From Proluteimonas luteida (GTDB lineage: Bacteria; Pseudomonadota; Gammaproteobacteria; Xanthomonadales; Xanthomonadaceae): a DNA stretch of 64,000 nucleotides. The position numbers and the translations under genes are program-made. Shown here piece by piece: positions 9,737-17,652 of this stretch. The notes under the pieces were generated by a model that made no database searches, was not told where the DNA came from, and saw only the letters and a program-made list of their open reading frames with translations. Location: assembly GCF_021191695.1 (NCBI RefSeq), contig NZ_JAIWPT010000011.1, positions 62,001-126,000 on the forward strand, given 5' to 3'. Within the stretch, counting starts at the first letter, position 1; each line of letters begins with the position of its first letter.

Positions 9737-9805
9737 CCGTAGGTCGGGCCAACGCGCCCGACGCATGCGGTCTCCGTCCGTCGGGGGCGTGGCCCCGACC
9801 TACGG
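9737..9805. repeat. REP-like inverted pair, 'GTAGGTCGGG' family
   Basis: A left arm (CCGTAGGTCGGGCCAACG) and a right arm (GGCCCCGACCTACGG) face each other over about 20 bases. Each arm is itself a small palindrome. The same family occurs at 13255-13347, 21196-21221 and 26917-26963 in this window. Such elements are typically spread by REP-associated tyrosine transposases; no such transposase gene is present here. Confidence 0.8.
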
Positions 9806-9855
9806 CACCCGGACGCACGCGGCATGGATGCCGCGGTCCGTTCGCCGGGAAGGCC

Positions 9856-10275
9856 TCAGCCGACCTGTCGCAGCCAGTCCTCGAGGTTGTAGTAGTTGGT
9901 CACGCGTGCGATGTGGCCGTCGCGGATGTCGAAGAACGCGCCGCCGGGCAGGACGTAGCGCTGGCCGTGGGCCGGCGGCAGACCGGCATCGGCGACCAGG
10001 TACGCGCCGTGCACCACGTACTCGGCGGCGGCGTGGCGGCCGTCCGCGGACGCCAGCACGCGCACATCCTGCAACTGCTCGCGGTAGCAGTGGTCCATGC
10101 GCTGCAGGAACGCGGCGAACACGTCGCGGCCGGTCTCGCGCGGGCCCTGGTTGAGGTCGTGGACGACGTCGTCGGCCAGCAGCGCGAGCATCGCCGCATG
10201 GTCGCCGGCATTGAACGCGGCGTAGTAGGCGCGCACCAGGGCGAGGGCGGCGTCGTGCGGGGTCTGGTTCGTCAT
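9856..10275 (-). CDS. SnoaL-like / NTF2-fold protein
   Basis: The 139 residues have the pattern of a ketosteroid-isomerase-like NTF2 cone: VRAYYAAFNAGDHAAMLALLADDVVHD near the start, and a later GGAFFDIRDGHIARVTNYYNL. It closely resembles the isopropylmalate- or ketosteroid-isomerase-related group that binds small hydrophobic ligands. The enzyme activity, if any, is unknown. It sits 73 bases downstream of the YdcF-type gene on the same strand. Confidence 0.8.
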   Translation of the reverse strand: MTNQTPHDAALALVRAYYAAFNAGDHAAMLALLADDVVHDLNQGPRETGRDVFAAFLQRMDHCYREQLQDVRVLASADGRHAAAEYVVHGAYLVADAGLPPAHGQRYVLPGGAFFDIRDGHIARVTNYYNLEDWLRQVG

Positions 10276-10347
10276 CGTGTGGGCTCCGGTTCAGAGGTCG
10301 GGAGTGGATCGAGCGCCGCAGCAGGCGGGCGAATGACGCCCGGTCTC

Positions 10348-10965
10348 TCAGTCGCCCGGACCGAACAGGTCGCGGTGGAAGAAGTAGACCTCGCGCGCCA
10401 GGAACTCGGACTGCGTGCGCAGGGTGCGGAAGCGGGTGCTGGGCGTCGGCGAGCCGACCGCGTCGATGCCGAGTGCGCGCGCGGTGCGCAGGGCACGCGC
10501 CATGTGCAGCGGATCGCTGACGATGATGACGCGGTGCAGGCCGTGCTCCTGCATCAGCTGCCGTGCCTCGACCAGGTTCTCCAGCGTGGTGCGCGAGCGC
10601 GACTCGATCAGGATCGCGTCGCCGGGAATGTCCTTGCGCAGGGCGTAGCGGCGCGCGACCTGCGATTCGGAGAAGCGCGCGCTGGCGCCGCCGTAGCCGC
10701 CGGTGAAGATCAGCGTCTTCGCATGCCCGGCGCGGTACAGGTCGAGGCCGTGGGCGATGCGCGCCTCGAACACCGGCGAGGGCACCGCGTCGTAGGCGGC
10801 CGCGCCGAGCACGACGATCGCGTCCGCCGGGCCGGCGTCGTCGCGGTTGCCGACGTGCACGATCCACGCGGCCACGCCGGCCAGCCACAGCACGCACAGC
10901 AGCAGCACCCGCAGCAGGAGGCGGAGCAGGCGGCGGCCGGGCGTGCGCTGGCGCTGGCGTTTCAT
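10348..10965 (-). CDS. YdcF/ElyC-type DUF218 membrane protein
   Basis: 205 residues. One N-terminal transmembrane helix follows a basic stretch, then a periplasmic DUF218 domain begins with ADAIVVLGAAAYDAVPSP and continues with RTTLENLVEARQLM and VSDPLHMARALRTARALGI. ElyC (YcbC) and SanA of E. coli share this fold and affect cell-envelope integrity or vancomycin tolerance. A peptidoglycan- or lipid-carrier-related role is therefore possible but not shown. The start at 10965 is placed ahead of the basic membrane-anchor segment. Confidence 0.82.
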   Translation of the reverse strand: MKRQRQRTPGRRLLRLLLRVLLLCVLWLAGVAAWIVHVGNRDDAGPADAIVVLGAAAYDAVPSPVFEARIAHGLDLYRAGHAKTLIFTGGYGGASARFSESQVARRYALRKDIPGDAILIESRSRTTLENLVEARQLMQEHGLHRVIIVSDPLHMARALRTARALGIDAVGSPTPSTRFRTLRTQSEFLAREVYFFHRDLFGPGD

Positions 10966-11059
10966 CGGGATGGGCTCATCGGGTCGGGCTTGTCGGTCGG
11001 GCGGGCTGGAGCGGCGGGAATGGATCGGCTGGCGTGGGACGGGGGGCGGCGGGCGGGAA

Positions 11060-12040
11060 TCAGGAGTGCCAGGGCAGGCGGTCTGGGTCGACGTTGCCGC
11101 CGCTGAGCAGCACGCCGACGCGCCGGCCGGCGAAGCGTGCCGGATCGGCGAGCACTGCGGCCAGCGCGATCGCCGACGAGGGTTCGACGAGCTGTTTGGC
11201 GTGCACCAGCAACCGCCGCATCGCGGCGACGGCATTGTCGTCGGCGACCGCGACCGCGTCGACCGGCGGCGCGCGGCCGTCGCCGCCATGGGCGGCGAGG
11301 ATCGCGAAGTTGGGCAGGCCGAGCAGGCCGCGCAGGCCGTCGCACAGCGTGTCGGGAACGAGATCGTCGACACGCCGGCCTTCACGCAGCGAGCGCAGCG
11401 TGTCGTCGGCGCCGGCCGGCTCGGCCAGTACCAGCCGCGTATGCGGCGCGACCCCGTCCAGCGCCAGCGCGGTGCCCGCGGCGAGGCCGCCGCCGCCGAC
11501 CGGGACCACCAGCACATCGAGCGGTCCCGCCTGGTGCAGCAGCTCCAGCGCAGCGGTGCCCTGGCCGGCGATCACGCGCGGATCGGCATAGGGATGCACG
11601 AGGGTCGCGCCGGTGCGCGCCTGGACCTCGGCGCACATCGCTTCGCGCGCGGCCAGGGTCGGCGCGCAGCGGTGCAGGACCGCGCCATAGGCCGCGATCG
11701 CCGCGAGCTTGGCCGCAACCGCACCTTCGGGCACGACCACGTGGCAGGCAATCCCGCGCGAACGCGCCGCCAGTGCCAGCGCCGCGCCATGGTTGCCCGA
11801 CGAATGCGTGACCACGCCGCGCGCGGCATCGGCGTCGCCGAGCGACCACACCGCATTGCAGGCGCCGCGGAACTTGAACGCGCCGGTGCGCTGCAGGTGT
11901 TCGCCCTTGAAGTGCAGCGTGCAGCCGGCCAGCGCGTCGAGGGAGCGCGACCGCAGCGCGGGCGTCACGTGCGCATGCGGTGCGATCCGCGCGGCGGCCG
12001 CGAGGACGTCGGCGAAAACCGGGAGCGATGGCGTATTCAT
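11060..12040 (-). CDS. Threonine/serine dehydratase-type PLP enzyme
   Basis: A 326-residue fold-type II PLP enzyme. The PLP lysine is Lys56 in GAFKFRGA, the substrate loop is SSGNHG (about residues 80-85) and the phosphate-binding loop is VGGGGLAAG. There is no C-terminal ACT regulatory domain, so this resembles the short catabolic threonine dehydratase or serine racemase rather than biosynthetic IlvA. It would deaminate threonine or serine to 2-oxobutyrate or pyruvate. The two activities cannot be told apart here. Divergent from the lipoprotein at 12162. Confidence 0.85.
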   Translation of the reverse strand: MNTPSLPVFADVLAAAARIAPHAHVTPALRSRSLDALAGCTLHFKGEHLQRTGAFKFRGACNAVWSLGDADAARGVVTHSSGNHGAALALAARSRGIACHVVVPEGAVAAKLAAIAAYGAVLHRCAPTLAAREAMCAEVQARTGATLVHPYADPRVIAGQGTAALELLHQAGPLDVLVVPVGGGGLAAGTALALDGVAPHTRLVLAEPAGADDTLRSLREGRRVDDLVPDTLCDGLRGLLGLPNFAILAAHGGDGRAPPVDAVAVADDNAVAAMRRLLVHAKQLVEPSSAIALAAVLADPARFAGRRVGVLLSGGNVDPDRLPWHS

Positions 12041-12161
12041 CGCGCAAGCCTAGCCGAGGTCGGGCCGAGCGGTCATGACAGCACATCGCGGGACCGGAGA
12101 ATTAAGCACTGATTCAATGGCTTGGGCGGAAGCTGGGTCCACACAGACAGGGGTGGACGTC

Positions 12162-12941
12162 ATGATCCGCAAAGCATTGATCCTCGTTGCGTGCGTCGCG
12201 CTCTCCGGCTGCGCAACCTATGGCTATCGCGGCGGCAGTGGCGACTACTACTACGGTACGCCGGGCACCACCTACCGCAGCTACGGCGCGCCGTACGGCA
12301 GCGTCGGCTACGGCAGCGGCTACGGCTGGTACGGCAATCTCGGCTACGGCAGCCCCTATTACTACAGCGCCTGGAACCGCTACCCCTACTACGGTTACGG
12401 CGGCGGCTACTACCGTCCGCCGGTGATCGTGCGTCCGGTATATCCCGGGCGTCCCGGCGGCCATCGTCCGTCGCCGCGGCCACCCTACGAGAATGCCCGC
12501 CCCGAACGTCCCGGCCGCCCCGACAGCGGACGCCCCGGCCGGCCAGGCGGTTCGGAAGGTCGTCCCCCGGGCCGTCCCGGCGTGGATCGCCCCGGTCGTC
12601 CCGGCGGCTCGGAAGGTCGCCCGCCGGGCCGTCCGGGCGCCGATCGTCCCGGCCGGCCCGGTGGTTCCGAGGGCCGCCCGCCCGGTCGTCCGGACCGACC
12701 CGACGGCCAGCGTCCGGGGCGTCCCGGTCCCGGGCCGGGAACCACGCAGCCGGGCCGTCCGGTAAGCGTGTCGCCGCGGCCGGACGGGGGTGCCCAGCGC
12801 CCGGTTGCCGCGCCGCGTCCCCAATCCAGCACGCGTCCGGCCCCTGTCGCCGCGTCCCGGCCGCAGCCGCAACGCGAATCCCAGTCCCGTCCGCAACGTG
12901 AAATGCGGCAGCCGGTCACACGACGGGAAGTCCTGCCCTGA
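12162..12941 (+). CDS. Lipoprotein with Tyr/Gly and Arg-Pro-Gly repeats
   Basis: A 259-residue low-complexity protein. It starts with a lipobox (ACVALSGCATYGYRG, Cys at 17), then a Tyr/Gly/Ser-rich segment (residues about 20-90), then an Arg/Pro/Gly-rich, strongly basic tail. The tail includes three tandem 19-residue units (RPGRPGGSEGRPPGRPG plus VD or AD). No enzyme motif is present. It should be outer-membrane anchored, and the cationic tail could bind anionic cell-wall or LPS components; that is inference. GGGG lies 9 nt ahead of the ATG. Confidence 0.75.
   Translation: MIRKALILVACVALSGCATYGYRGGSGDYYYGTPGTTYRSYGAPYGSVGYGSGYGWYGNLGYGSPYYYSAWNRYPYYGYGGGYYRPPVIVRPVYPGRPGGHRPSPRPPYENARPERPGRPDSGRPGRPGGSEGRPPGRPGVDRPGRPGGSEGRPPGRPGADRPGRPGGSEGRPPGRPDRPDGQRPGRPGPGPGTTQPGRPVSVSPRPDGGAQRPVAAPRPQSSTRPAPVAASRPQPQRESQSRPQREMRQPVTRREVLP
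12531..12701 (+). repeat. Three tandem 57-bp units in the lipoprotein gene
   Basis: Units at 12531-12587, 12588-12644 and 12645-12701 each encode 19 residues (RPGRPGGSEGRPPGRP...). They differ at several synonymous positions, so the copies have drifted and the peptide repeat is being kept. The length of 57 bp keeps the frame, so copy number can vary without breaking the protein. Confidence 0.85.
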
Positions 12942-13254
12942 TGGCACTTGCATGTGCGCCCTTCTGGGGCCACTCTTGCCGCGAGCTGACCGGTTGCGTC
13001 GCTTTTGACCCAAACCGGGCAAACGATTGTCGACTCCCGACGGGGGATACCGGATCCCCCCTGTTCCGCCCCCGTCGGGCGTCGGCTCCTCTTTAGATGA
13101 GCGCTGCGATGACATCGCCCGCAGCTGCCGGGGAGCCACGGAGGAAAAACGCCTGCAGGCCGCGGGGCGGGTCTTGACCCCTCACCGCATCGACAGGCAG
13201 CGCCTCAACACCCGCCTTGCGCGCTCCAGTCCTGGACAGCGGCCGCCCGATCCT
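12942..13254. other. Intergenic region, no gene seen
   Basis: About 310 bases after the lipoprotein stop. Short open frames occur on both strands but none has a ribosome-binding site, conserved motif or coding bias that I can defend. No terminator hairpin with a T-run is seen for the lipoprotein gene. Confidence 0.4.
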
Positions 13255-13347
13255 GCGTAGGTCGGCCCCATGCGGCCGACGTGTGCGGCGTTCCGGATTC
13301 GCGAGGTGTCGAATCCCGGCGTCGGGGGCGTTGCCCCGACCTACGCG
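13255..13347. repeat. REP-like inverted pair, 'GTAGGTCGG' family
   Basis: The left arm GCGTAGGTCGGCCCCATG and right arm GGGGGCGTTGCCCCGACC (followed by TACGC) face each other over roughly 50 bases. Same family as the pair at 9737-9805. It lies just beyond the T-run of the candidate RNA terminator. Confidence 0.75.
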
Positions 13348-13368
13348 AGGAATCCAGGAAATCGGAGA

Positions 13369-13405
13369 AAAAAAAGGGGCCGGATGTCCCCCGACATCCG
13401 GCCCC
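13369..13405 (-). terminator. Rho-independent terminator (minus strand)
   Basis: GGGGCCGGATGTC pairs perfectly over 13 bp with GACATCCGGCCCC around a four-base loop (13376-13405). On the minus strand seven Ts follow at once (13375-13369). There is no T-run on the plus side, so it ends minus-strand transcription, and the only plausible transcript is the candidate small RNA. Confidence 0.85.
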
Positions 13406-13490
13406 GTGCTTCCCCGGGCCGCGCGTGGCCAGCCCTGTTCCAATCTCCGGCTCCGCTCCCCCATTCAGTAGCGTGCCGGCCCGGGTGCAT
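13369..13490 (-). ncRNA. Candidate sigma-54-dependent small RNA (about 120 nt)
   Basis: On the minus strand a sigma-54 type promoter (13501-13516) is followed about 12 bases later by a predicted transcript that ends in a strong hairpin plus seven Ts. No open reading frame of note lies between. Near its 5' end CCCGGGCCG can pair perfectly with CGGCCCGGG just before the terminator. This gives a 9-bp closing stem around an internal domain of roughly 60 nt rich in GGGGGAGCGGAGCC. Promoter, closed fold and terminator in 120 bases argue for a real RNA gene divergent from mnmG. I cannot match it to a named family; the Xanthomonas sX-type RNAs are candidates to compare. Confidence 0.55.
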
Positions 13491-13500
13491 CGATTACGCA

Positions 13501-13516
13501 TGCAGAAACTGTGCCA
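13501..13516 (-). promoter_or_regulatory. Sigma-54 (-24/-12) promoter element
   Basis: The minus strand reads TGGCACAGTTTCTGCA. Against the RpoN consensus TGGCAC-N5-TTGCA it has the invariant GG and GC at exactly the required 12-base spacing, with one mismatch in the -12 box (C for T). No enhancer-binding site was located. Confidence 0.6.
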
Positions 13517-13578
13517 ACCCTGTCCGGTGATCTGTCCGCGATCGCGATCCCGGGACCGATCTCGGGGATAATCCGCCC

Positions 13579-15468
13579 ATGGGCAACGACTTCCACAGCT
13601 ACGATGTCATCGTCGTCGGCGGCGGCCACGCCGGCACCGAGGCCGCGCTCGCGTCGGCGCGCGCCGGCGCGCGCACGCTGCTGCTGACCCACAACGTCGA
13701 GACGATCGGCGTGATGAGCTGCAACCCGGCGATCGGCGGCATCGGCAAGGGCCACCTGGTGCGCGAGATCGATGCGCTTGGCGGGATCATGGCGCGCGCC
13801 GCCGACGCGGCCGGCATCCAGTGGCGCCGGCTCAACGCGTCGAAGGGCCCCGCGGTGCGCGCCACGCGCTGCCAGGCCGACCGCAACCTCTACCGCGCGT
13901 TCGTGCGCCGCGCGGTCGAGGCGCAGCCGGACCTGACGATCTTCCAGTCTGCGGTCGACGATCTCGTCGTCGAAGGCGATACGGTGCGCGGCGTCGTCAC
14001 CCAGGCCGGACTGCGCTTCGATGCGCAGGCAGTGGTGCTGACCGCGGGCACCTTCCTCGCCGGCCGCATCCATGTCGGCGAGACCCAGTACGCAGCCGGC
14101 CGCGCCGGCGATCCGCCGGCGACCACGCTGGCCGCGAAGCTGCGCGAACGGCCGTTCGTCGTCGACCGGCTCAAGACCGGCACGCCGCCGCGCATCGACG
14201 GGCGCACGCTCGACTACGCGGCGATGGCGGTCCAGCCGGGCGACGATCCGCGTCCGGTGTTCTCCTTCCTGGGCAGCCGCGACGACCATCCGCGGCAGGT
14301 GCCGTGCTGGATCACCCACACCACCGCACGCACCCACGAGATCATCCGCGGCGCGCTGCACCGCTCGCCGATGTACTCGGGGCAGATCGAGGGCATCGGC
14401 CCGCGCTACTGTCCGTCGATCGAGGACAAGGTGGTGCGCTTCGCCGACAAGGCCAGCCACCAGATCTTCGTCGAGCCCGAGGGCCTGGACGTCGCCGAGA
14501 TCTATCCCAACGGCATCTCGACCTCGCTGCCGTTCGACGTGCAGCTGGCGCTGGTGCGCAGCATCGTCGGCTTCGAGCGCGCACACATCACCCGCGCCGG
14601 CTACGCGATCGAATACGACTTCTTCGACCCGCGCGGGCTGCTGGCCTCGCTGGAGACCCGCGCGGTTTCCGGGCTGTTCTTCGCCGGCCAGATCAACGGC
14701 ACCACCGGCTACGAGGAGGCCGCGGCGCAGGGCCTAGTCGCCGGGCTCAACGCGGCGCGCCGGGTGCGCGGACTGGACGCGTGGACGCCGCGCCGCGACC
14801 AGGCCTACATCGGCGTGCTGATCGACGACCTGATCACCCACGGCACGAAGGAGCCCTACCGCATGTTCACCAGCCGCGCCGAGTACCGGCTGCAGCTGCG
14901 CGAGGACAATGCCGACCTGCGGCTGACCGCGATCGGCCGCGAGCTGGGCCTGGTCGACGACGCGCGCATGCGGCGCTTCGACGCCAAGCGCGAAGCGCTC
15001 GAACGCGAGACCGCGCGTCTCGGCGGACTGTGGGCATCGCCGCAGAACGCGACCGGCCGTGCGCTGGTCGACGCGCTGGGCATCGAGCTGCGCCGCGAGA
15101 GCAGCGGCATCGACCTGCTGCGCCGTCCGGAGCTCGACTACGCGACGCTGACCTCGGTGCCCGCATTCGCGCCACCGGTCGACGACCCCGAGGTCGCCGA
15201 GCAGGTCGAGATCGAGGCGACGTACTCGGGCTACCTCGAGCGCCAGCGCGTGGAGATCGCGCGCCAGCAACGCCACGAGGACATGGCGATCCCGGCCGGC
15301 TTCGACTATGCCGGCGTGCACGGGCTGTCGATGGAGGTGCAGCAGAAGCTGCAGCAGGTGCAGCCCGGAACCATCGGCCAGGCGCAGCGCATCCCGGGCA
15401 TGACGCCGGCGGCGATCTCGCTGCTGCTGGTGCATCTGGAGCGCGAACGGCGCAGCCGCGCGGCCTGA
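13579..15468 (+). CDS. mnmG: tRNA uridine-5-carboxymethylaminomethyl modification enzyme
   Basis: MnmG (GidA), the FAD-binding subunit that with MnmE makes the cmnm5U34 modification in tRNAs reading NNA/NNG codons. Length (629 residues) is normal. The FAD motif [19 protein letters not shown] is followed by the family signatures [33 protein letters not shown] and the [13 protein letters not shown] block with the second FAD contact. The C-terminal helical MnmE-binding region is intact. A GATAAT -10-like box at 13567-13572 ends six bases before the ATG, implying a nearly leaderless mRNA. Confidence 0.97.
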   Translation: MGNDFHSYDVIVVGGGHAGTEAALASARAGARTLLLTHNVETIGVMSCNPAIGGIGKGHLVREIDALGGIMARAADAAGIQWRRLNASKGPAVRATRCQADRNLYRAFVRRAVEAQPDLTIFQSAVDDLVVEGDTVRGVVTQAGLRFDAQAVVLTAGTFLAGRIHVGETQYAAGRAGDPPATTLAAKLRERPFVVDRLKTGTPPRIDGRTLDYAAMAVQPGDDPRPVFSFLGSRDDHPRQVPCWITHTTARTHEIIRGALHRSPMYSGQIEGIGPRYCPSIEDKVVRFADKASHQIFVEPEGLDVAEIYPNGISTSLPFDVQLALVRSIVGFERAHITRAGYAIEYDFFDPRGLLASLETRAVSGLFFAGQINGTTGYEEAAAQGLVAGLNAARRVRGLDAWTPRRDQAYIGVLIDDLITHGTKEPYRMFTSRAEYRLQLREDNADLRLTAIGRELGLVDDARMRRFDAKREALERETARLGGLWASPQNATGRALVDALGIELRRESSGIDLLRRPELDYATLTSVPAFAPPVDDPEVAEQVEIEATYSGYLERQRVEIARQQRHEDMAIPAGFDYAGVHGLSMEVQQKLQQVQPGTIGQAQRIPGMTPAAISLLLVHLERERRSRAA

Positions 15469-15525
15469 AGGCCCGGGGTATCCCCACCGCCTGCTCCCCG
15501 ACCGCCGCGGGCGGCAACGGTCTCG

Positions 15526-15691
15526 CTAGTGTCGCGTCACGGATCAGATGTCGCAGGCCGGGCGCGGACATCGGCTCGCAGCGCAAGGCGCAGGCCGCCG
15601 CCAAGACTGGCCGTCTTGGCAAGGACTGCAACGCAGCGATGCGAGTCGAGGGCAAGCACGGACCGGCATTTGATCCGTGACGCGACACTAG
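15526..15691. mobile_element. MITE-like element with 25-bp terminal inverted repeats
   Basis: The ends at 15526-15550 and 15667-15691 are inverted copies with one mismatch; the outer part reads CTAGTGTCGCGTCACGGATC. The 166-base element encodes no protein. It holds an internal hairpin GCCAAGAC...GTCTTGGC in the middle. It sits between mnmG and the UPF0158 gene. A non-autonomous transposon derived from an insertion sequence with the same ends is the likely explanation; the parent is not in this window. Confidence 0.8.
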
Positions 15692-15728
15692 GGCGCTCCA
15701 TCCCTTCTCAACTTTCGAGGTTCCCTCC

Positions 15729-16205
15729 ATGTCGAAACCAGTCAGCATGTCGAAACCGGTCAGATTGAAGGATGTCATCGAGGCCATCGAGCCTTTGTCC
15801 GGTGATTGGAAAGCCTTTGTCGACCAGCGCACCGGAGAGGTGTTCGGCTTCGGCGAAGAGGAAGAACTGATGGCGAAGTCGGAAGACGCCGACGTGCCCG
15901 AATGGGTCCGCGAGCAACTGCCGCGGATCCGCGAAACCGCGGTGTCGGACGCGTACATCCCGCTGCCCGGCCCGTCCGATTTCGACGAGTACGAGGTCAT
16001 GCGGAATTTCTGCGACGCGCAGGCGCCGGACATCCGGCAGACGCTGCTCGATGCGATCCGCGGACGCGGCGCCTTCCGGCGCTTCAGGGACAGCGTGGCC
16101 GAACTCGGCATCGAGGATCGCTGGTATGCCCATCGCGATCTGGCACTGAAGCAGCTGGCGATCGAGTTCCTCGAAGACGAAGGTATTCCCTTCGTCGAGG
16201 CGTGA
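15729..16205 (+). CDS. UPF0158 family protein
   Basis: The 158-residue acidic protein matches the UPF0158 pattern: VRLKDVIEAIE at the start, a middle aromatic block and a C-terminal RFRDSVAELGIEDRWYAHRD...LAIEFLEDEGI. Function is unknown. The first residues are a short duplication (MSKPVS MSKPV), so the true start could be either ATG (15729 or 15747). It is isolated, between a MITE and a REP pair. Confidence 0.82.
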   Translation: MSKPVSMSKPVRLKDVIEAIEPLSGDWKAFVDQRTGEVFGFGEEEELMAKSEDADVPEWVREQLPRIRETAVSDAYIPLPGPSDFDEYEVMRNFCDAQAPDIRQTLLDAIRGRGAFRRFRDSVAELGIEDRWYAHRDLALKQLAIEFLEDEGIPFVEA

Positions 16206-16240
16206 CGCGTTGCCTGCCATGCGCAGGCGGCACCAATGCA

Positions 16241-16310
16241 CGTAGCGCGGAGCTTGCTCCGCTGAACCTGGTTCCGGAGATGTTTTCAGCAGAGCGAGCT
16301 CCGCGCTACG
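16241..16310. repeat. REP-like inverted pair, 'CGTAGCGCGGAGC' family
   Basis: CGTAGCGCGGAGCTTGCTCC and its inverted partner, ending GAGCTCCGCGCTACG, flank a spacer of about 25 bases. Each arm has its own small hairpin. This is a different family from the GTAGGTCGGG pairs. It lies between the convergent UPF0158 and amidohydrolase genes and could act as a bidirectional transcription or decay barrier. Confidence 0.75.
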
Positions 16311-16356
16311 GGGCGGGCGACGACGCGGCGTTGCGCCGCGTCGCCTGCGCGTAGTT

Positions 16357-17652
16357 TCAGCGCGCAGCCGGATAGGCGCGCGGCAGGCCGCCTTCGGACG
16401 CGGGCGTGCGCGGGTGCAGGTAGCGGTCGCGCAGTTCGGTCTGGCGCGAACGCATCGGGATCGCACGGCCGTCGAACCAGGTCTGCACCGCGGTCTGCGC
16501 GACATCCAGCGGATCGCCGGTCCACAGCACGAGGTCGGCGCGCCTGCCCACCGCGATGCTGCCGGCGTCGACGCCCAGCAGGTCCGCCGGCACCCGGGTC
16601 AGGCCGGCCAGTCCGGCATCCCACGGCAGGCCGTTGGCGACTGCGTTGCCGGCCAGCTGGCGCAGCTTGCGCGCGTTGTGCGAGGCGTCGCTGGCCTGGG
16701 CGAACGCGACCGGCACGCCGGCGGCGTGCAGCCGCGCGGCGTTCTCCAGCGTTGCACCGATCTGGTCGAAGTCCGACGGCAGGTTGACCAGCGGATCGAC
16801 CAGCACCGGCACCCGCGCCGCGGCGAGCTCGGGTGCGAGCTTCCACGCCTCGGCGCCGCCGCGGATCGCGATGCGCAGCCCGTGCGCCTTCGCCCAGCGC
16901 AGCAGCTGGCGGATGTCGGCGGCGCGGTTGACGCCGACGACGATGACGCCGTTGCCGTCGAGGTAGCGCAGCAGCGCACGCTTGCCGGCGGGCGTCAGCG
17001 CGGCGACGTGCGAACCGGCCGGCAGGCGCCCGCGCGCCTCGTCGACCAGCTGGTCGAGCAGCATCCACTGCGCCGCGCGCGATTCGCCGCTCTGCCCGGC
17101 GCCGGCGCTGCCCAGCGACAGGTGCAGCACCTTCGGGCCGGCCGGGTCGATGCTGCCGTCGAGCCGCATCGGCGCGCCCTGGCCGCCGATGATCGAACTG
17201 GCGCTGCCGGCCGACAGCAGGGTGAAGCCGATGCCCTCGACGGTCGCCACCGGGATCACGATCGAGTCCGGGTTGTAGGCCAGGGTCACGTCGAACTCGG
17301 GGCGCACCGCCATGTCGCTGGCCTCGCCGAGCGAGAGGCGGTCGTCGCGGGTACCGCTTTCGCCCGAGACCTCCTCGATGCCGATGCCGGTCACGCCGCC
17401 GAACAGTGCCGGCGTCAGCGGCCGGCCGGCCGCGTCGACGCTGTGCACGCCGTCGGCGGACAGGCCGCGTCCGAGCGCGGCGATGCGGCCGCCGCGGACC
17501 AGCACGTCGGTGCCTTCGAGCGTGCCCTGCGAGGTCGCGGTGTGCACGGTCGCGTTGCGGATCAGCAGGTCCTGCGCGGAGACGGCGACGCTGGCGCAGG
17601 CGGCGACGGCGGCGACCAGCAGGCGCGCCAGGCGCGTGTCGCGGCGGCTCAT
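16357..17652 (-). CDS. Secreted amidohydrolase-like protein lacking the metal motif
   Basis: 431 residues with a signal peptide (LLVAAVAACASVAVSAQ). Its ends match the amidohydrolase superfamily: LIRNATVHT...VLVRGGRIAALG at the start and GSIAVGRRADLVLWTGDPLD at the end. Where catalytic members have GlyIDxHxH, this one has LTPALFGGVTG (residues 79-89) with no histidines. The later metal/lysine positions are also not recognisable (GLRIAIRGGAEAW). It is therefore probably not a metal hydrolase itself. Its ATG overlaps the stop of the intact amidohydrolase upstream by four bases, so the two are likely made in equal amounts and may form a complex. Confidence 0.8.
   Translation of the reverse strand: MSRRDTRLARLLVAAVAACASVAVSAQDLLIRNATVHTATSQGTLEGTDVLVRGGRIAALGRGLSADGVHSVDAAGRPLTPALFGGVTGIGIEEVSGESGTRDDRLSLGEASDMAVRPEFDVTLAYNPDSIVIPVATVEGIGFTLLSAGSASSIIGGQGAPMRLDGSIDPAGPKVLHLSLGSAGAGQSGESRAAQWMLLDQLVDEARGRLPAGSHVAALTPAGKRALLRYLDGNGVIVVGVNRAADIRQLLRWAKAHGLRIAIRGGAEAWKLAPELAAARVPVLVDPLVNLPSDFDQIGATLENAARLHAAGVPVAFAQASDASHNARKLRQLAGNAVANGLPWDAGLAGLTRVPADLLGVDAGSIAVGRRADLVLWTGDPLDVAQTAVQTWFDGRAIPMRSRQTELRDRYLHPRTPASEGGLPRAYPAAR

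Noticed and set aside
12942..12965. TGGCACTTGCATGTGC, a second sigma-54-like sequence
   Set aside because: The GG to GC spacing required for a -24/-12 promoter is not met.
13027..13260. A 77-codon plus-strand frame after the lipoprotein gene
   Set aside because: No start signal, composition or motif supports it; it is Pro/Arg-rich noise typical of GC-rich intergenic DNA.
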